Origin: Lysobacteraceae bacterium
GTDB taxonomy: Bacteria; Pseudomonadota; Gammaproteobacteria; Xanthomonadales; Rhodanobacteraceae
Length of the DNA: 17,607 bases
Assembly: GCA_018971925.1 (NCBI GenBank)
Contig: JAGWZT010000010.1
Span: 1 to 17,607 of the forward strand
Direction: 5' to 3'
In this document: positions 14,853-17,607 of the stretch, in pieces
Layout of the letters: the number at the start of each line of letters is the position of its first letter
Numbering within the stretch: position 1 is the stretch's first letter
Translations under genes and position numbers: made by a program
The notes under the pieces: model-generated
Told to the model about the DNA's origin: nothing
The model's input: only the letters and a program-made list of their open reading frames with translations
Database searches by the model: none

Positions 14853-15257
14853 GTGAATGACAACGCCAACCACGACGGCCTGACCGGATTGAAGGTCATG
14901 GTCATCGACGACTCGAAGACCATCCGCCGGACCGCCGAAACCCTTCTGAAAAAAGAAGGCGCGGAAGTGCTGACCGCCGTCGACGGCTTCGAGGCGCTGG
15001 CCAAGATTTCGGATCTGCGGCCGGACATCATCTTCGTGGACATCATGATGCCGCGGCTGGATGGGTACCAGACCTGCGCGCTGATCAAGAACAACCACGT
15101 GTTCCGTTCGACGCCGGTGATCATGCTGTCGTCGAAGGATGGCCTGTTCGACAAGGCGCGCGGACGCATCGTGGGTTCCGAGCAATACCTCACCAAACCT
15201 TTCACCCGCGACGAATTGCTGGACGCGATCCGGCAACACGTCGCGACCGTCAAGTAA
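14853..15257 (+). CDS. pilG: Twitching motility response regulator PilG
   Basis: A 134-aa single-domain receiver, nearly the same length as P. aeruginosa PilG (135). Acidic pair D19-D20 in VMVIDDSKTIRRTAE, phosphoacceptor D63 in IIFVDIMMPRLDG, and the TKPFTRDELLDAI segment are intact. The signature MLSSKDGLFDKARGRIVGSEQYLTKPF is strongly PilG-like. PilG is phosphorylated by the Chp kinase and promotes pilus extension and cAMP production. The start is GTG, chosen because the next in-frame ATG would remove beta-strand 1. It is the first gene of pilGHIJ. Confidence 0.97.
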   Translation: MNDNANHDGLTGLKVMVIDDSKTIRRTAETLLKKEGAEVLTAVDGFEALAKISDLRPDIIFVDIMMPRLDGYQTCALIKNNHVFRSTPVIMLSSKDGLFDKARGRIVGSEQYLTKPFTRDELLDAIRQHVATVK

Positions 15258-15294
15258 CGCGCAAGCGATTCGCTGCATCAAACACGGGGAAACA

Positions 15295-15666
15295 ATGGCA
15301 AACATCCTGATCATCGACGACTCGCCCACCGACGTGAAGATTTTTTCCGGCGCGCTGGAGCGGGCGGGTCACAAGGTCACTTCGGTGGCGACCGCCGAGG
15401 CCGGCATCGATGCCGCGCACAAGACCAAGCCCGACCTGGTGCTGATGGATGTGATCATGCCCGGCATGAATGGCTTCCAGGCCACCCGCAGTCTCACCAA
15501 GGATCCGGAAACCAGCGCGATCCCCGTGTTGATCGTGACCACCAAGAGCATGGAAACCGATCGCATGTGGGGCATGCGTCAGGGCGCCAAGGACGTGCTG
15601 GTGAAGCCCGTCAGCGAGAAGGACCTGGTGGCCCACGTCAACAAGCATCTTCCTGCGGGCGTCTGA
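15295..15666 (+). CDS. pilH: Twitching motility response regulator PilH
   Basis: A 123-aa single-domain receiver. The ATG at 15295 follows GGGGAAACA and gives MANILIIDDSPTDVKIF, the standard PilH start; the frame is open upstream only through overlap with pilG. D8-D9, phosphoacceptor D52 in LVLMDVIMPGMNG, and VLVKPVSEKDL are present, with the VTTKSMETDRMWGMRQGAKD segment typical of PilH. In the Chp system PilH acts as the second regulator or phosphate sink opposing PilG. It is 37 bp after pilG and 7 bp before pilI. Confidence 0.97.
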   Translation: MANILIIDDSPTDVKIFSGALERAGHKVTSVATAEAGIDAAHKTKPDLVLMDVIMPGMNGFQATRSLTKDPETSAIPVLIVTTKSMETDRMWGMRQGAKDVLVKPVSEKDLVAHVNKHLPAGV

Positions 15667-15673
15667 GGCGGCC

Positions 15674-16306
15674 ATGAGCAAAAAGTACTCCCGTCACGGC
15701 CCGGAACCGCGCAAACACGAACCCGCGCGCCCCGAAGCAGCGGTGGCGGGAGGCGTGGCGGCCGAAGTGCTGCCGCAGGGCGCGTACGCACTGTTGGCGG
15801 GCTACGAGCGCCGCAGCCTTGCGCACGATCCCGGCGTGCCCGAACAAATCGAAGCACCGGGTTTGTGGCGCGCGATCGGTTTTCGCGTCGGCGAGCACCA
15901 TTTCGTCAGCGGCATCGACGAGATCAGCGAAATCCTGATGTCGCCGCCGCCGGTGACCAGCATTCCCTCGACCCGCTCGTGGATGCTGGGCGTCGCCAAC
16001 GTGCGCGGCAACCTGGTCGCGCTGGTCGACCTGAAGCAATTCCTGTTCGAACAACGTACCCATGTCACCGGCCGCGCGCGCGTTCTGGTGGTCAAGCAGG
16101 CGGGTGGCAACGTCGGCTTGCTGGTGGATGAATTGATCGGCCAGCGCAACCTGACCGATGCCGACCGCGCGGGCGCGGAAGGCGAAGCCGACCCGGGCCT
16201 TGCGCGCTTCGTGACCGAGAACGTCAATGTGGGCGCGGTGCGGCTGGGCCGTTTCAGCATGGTGGAGTTGACGCGTACGCCGGAGTTCCAGCACGCGGCG
16301 CTTTAG
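15674..16306 (+). CDS. pilI: CheW-like adaptor PilI
   Basis: A 210-aa protein; P. aeruginosa PilI is about 178. The CheW domain (about 60-205) is recognised by WRAIGFRVGEHHFVSGIDEISEIL, MLGVANVRGNLVALVDLKQFL and VLVVKQAGGNVGLLVDELIGQRNL. PilI links the PilJ receptor to the ChpA kinase at the inner membrane. The first 30 or so residues (MSKKYSRHGPEPRKHEPARPE) are charged, low in complexity and extra to the family. The start has a weak AGGCGG site from the end of pilH. The stop codon is followed at once by repeat copy 4. Confidence 0.95.
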   Translation: MSKKYSRHGPEPRKHEPARPEAAVAGGVAAEVLPQGAYALLAGYERRSLAHDPGVPEQIEAPGLWRAIGFRVGEHHFVSGIDEISEILMSPPPVTSIPSTRSWMLGVANVRGNLVALVDLKQFLFEQRTHVTGRARVLVVKQAGGNVGLLVDELIGQRNLTDADRAGAEGEADPGLARFVTENVNVGAVRLGRFSMVELTRTPEFQHAAL

Positions 16307-16421
16307 TTGTGCGATCGTCCGTGATCGCGGCTTCGTTGGGCGCTTTGGGGTATTGGAGGGGTTGCAGGCAATGAACATCAGAACGGCCATCCGTGGCCTG
16401 ACTTTCAACAACAGCCGCTCC
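16307..16421 (+). repeat. Dispersed repeat, copy 4, between pilI and pilJ
   Basis: It begins at the base after the pilI TAG. The 5' box (16307-16332) folds as GCGATCG-TCCG-TGATCGC with a terminal G.U. The core is 43 nt. The 3' box (16373-16421) carries the perfect GGCCA-TCCG-TGGCC hairpin (16385-16398), then TGACTTTCAACAACAGCCGC. It widens the pilI-pilJ gap to 180 bp inside what is normally a tight operon. Confidence 0.85.
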
Positions 16422-16474
16422 GGATCAGATCTCCGGCAGAGCGCAACGAATATGCAAGCGACAGACATGGCAAC

Positions 16475-16481
16475 GAGGTGG
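16475..16481 (+). promoter_or_regulatory. pilJ: Ribosome binding site of pilJ
   Basis: GAGGTGG ends 5 nt before the ATG at 16487 and fixes this start over an out-of-frame ATG at 16467. The same heptamer serves pilG. Confidence 0.7.
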
Positions 16482-16486
16482 CAATC

Positions 16487-17607
16487 ATGAGCGCGAATTC
16501 CGGTGCGGTCCGCAAGGGTGCGTCCCTGCAGACCTGGCTTATCGTCATCCTGCTGGCGGCCATCGTGCTGGCCGGCGCGGACTTCTTCCTGCTGAACCGG
16601 CACGACAGCCAGGACCGTTCGGCGGCGCAGCTCACCACGCAGATCCAGGTGAACTCGCAGCAGGTCGCGAACTTCGCTCTGCAGTCGGCCAACGGCAACA
16701 TCGACGCCTTCAAGGAACTCACCAGCACCCGCGCCGCAATCGCGGCGGCGGTGCAGCACTTGAACGCCGGTGATTCCACGACGGGCCTGCCCGCCTATGG
16801 CGATGCAATCGGCGTACGCGGCCCGATGGGTGCGCTGACCAAGTCGTGGGACCAGTTGAGCAAGGACCTCGGCAGCATCGAGGCCAACAAGGATGCGGTG
16901 CTGGATTCGGCCTCGCAGGCTGCCGCGTTCAACCAGCAGATGCCCGACCTGAACTCGAAGATCAATCAGGTCATCAGCATCCTGCAGTCGAAGGGTTCCT
17001 CTTCGCAGATTTACACCGCCTCGCAGCTGCTGGTATCGGGCGACCGCCTGATCCGCCGCGTGGGCGACGTGTTGCAGGGGGGCGCGGACTCCGCCTCCGC
17101 CGCCAACGGTCTGGCGCTGGACTCCACCAACTACGGTGCGACGCTGAAACAGTTGTCCGACGACTCTTCGGGCGAAGCCGCCAGGATCCTCGCGGGCGTG
17201 CAGAAATCGTGGACCGGGCTGGAAGCGCCGGTGCAGAAGGTGATCGCCGCCGCGCCGACGCTGGCGACGGTCAAGACCGCGGCCACCCAGGCTTCGGTGG
17301 ATTCGCAGGACGTGTTGCTGAAGGCCAACAGCGTTTCCAATGCGCTCGGCAAACTGCCGCAAACGCGCCCGTTCCCGAACGTGTGGTGGGGCCTGCTTGG
17401 CGCGGTGGTGGCGGTGGTGCTGGCGGTGGTGCTGGCTTTCACCTTCGTCGGTGCCGAACGCAAGCGCGCGTCCGAAAGCCGCAAGCTCAACGAACGCAAC
17501 CAGCAGGCCATCATGCGCTTGCTGGATGAAATGGGCACGCTCGCCGAAGGCGATTTGACGGTGAAAGCGACCGTGACCGAGGACATCACCGGCGCGATCG
17601 CGGACTC
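16487..17607 (+). CDS. pilJ: Type IV pilus methyl-accepting receptor PilJ (3' end outside window)
   Basis: 373 codons are visible and the frame is open at the window end, so the HAMP end and signalling domain are missing. It starts MSANSGAVRKGASLQTW. TM1 is about residues 14-36 and TM2 about 299-321, with a periplasmic part of some 260 residues between them, rich in Ser, Ala and Gln helices, as in the two PilJ ligand-domain repeats (one copy near NSQQVANFALQSANGNIDAF, one near DSTNYGATLKQLSDDSSGEA). After TM2 the AERKRASESRKLNERNQQAIMRLLDEMGTLAEGDLTVKATVTEDITGAIADS stretch is the HAMP region of PilJ. It senses pilus/surface signals and feeds ChpA through PilI. Confidence 0.93.
   Translation, partial: MSANSGAVRKGASLQTWLIVILLAAIVLAGADFFLLNRHDSQDRSAAQLTTQIQVNSQQVANFALQSANGNIDAFKELTSTRAAIAAAVQHLNAGDSTTGLPAYGDAIGVRGPMGALTKSWDQLSKDLGSIEANKDAVLDSASQAAAFNQQMPDLNSKINQVISILQSKGSSSQIYTASQLLVSGDRLIRRVGDVLQGGADSASAANGLALDSTNYGATLKQLSDDSSGEAARILAGVQKSWTGLEAPVQKVIAAAPTLATVKTAATQASVDSQDVLLKANSVSNALGKLPQTRPFPNVWWGLLGAVVAVVLAVVLAFTFVGAERKRASESRKLNERNQQAIMRLLDEMGTLAEGDLTVKATVTEDITGAIAD

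Noticed and set aside
1..17607. CRISPR arrays, insertion sequences, tRNA/rRNA genes, prophage, restriction or toxin systems
   Set aside because: No regular short direct repeats, transposase motifs or tRNA folds were seen; the repeats present are dispersed and few.

Overview
The window is high-GC gammaproteobacterial chromosome, most likely Xanthomonadales (Rhodanobacteraceae/Lysobacteraceae). This rests on dense short coding, Xanthomonadales-like protein sequences, and gaps filled with small hairpin-forming repeats. The order pilT-pilU ... pyrB-ruvX-yqgE-tonB-gshB | pilG-pilH-pilI-pilJ matches the layout known from Pseudomonas aeruginosa (PA0395-0396 and PA0402-0411), although pyrR and pyrC are missing here and other genes are inserted. 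No phage, IS element, CRISPR array, tRNA or rRNA was seen.

Left part (1-5933, all +): a RimK-type ATP-grasp ligase; a small lipoprotein behind a good sigma70-like promoter; a BlaI-type repressor overlapping an M56 (BlaR1-like) membrane peptidase that carries a C-terminal TonB domain; and an OmpR-type response regulator overlapping its histidine kinase. This is an envelope sensing and regulation block. Middle part (6176-8542, +): pilT and pilU, the type IV pilus retraction ATPases, separated by 180 bp of repeat-like hairpins.

Right part: a six-gene minus-strand run reads gshB, tonB-like, yqgE, ruvX, pyrB, then a 560-aa lipoprotein of unknown function. It converges on pilU and diverges from pilGHIJ (+), the chemotaxis-like (Chp/Pil) system that controls twitching. 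PilJ runs off the window end.

The most interesting signal is non-coding. A repeat of about 115 bp is present three times complete (8543-8685 +, 11793-11908 -, 16307-16421 +) and once cut by the window start (1-76 +). Each complete copy begins 0-14 nt after a stop codon, in the sense orientation of that gene. It has a conserved 5' hairpin box, a variable core (exactly 43 nt in two copies), and a conserved 3' box. Differences in the 5' stem become G.U pairs only in the sense RNA, which suggests a 3'-UTR RNA element. Two copies lie inside apparent operons (yqgE/ruvX and pilI/pilJ).
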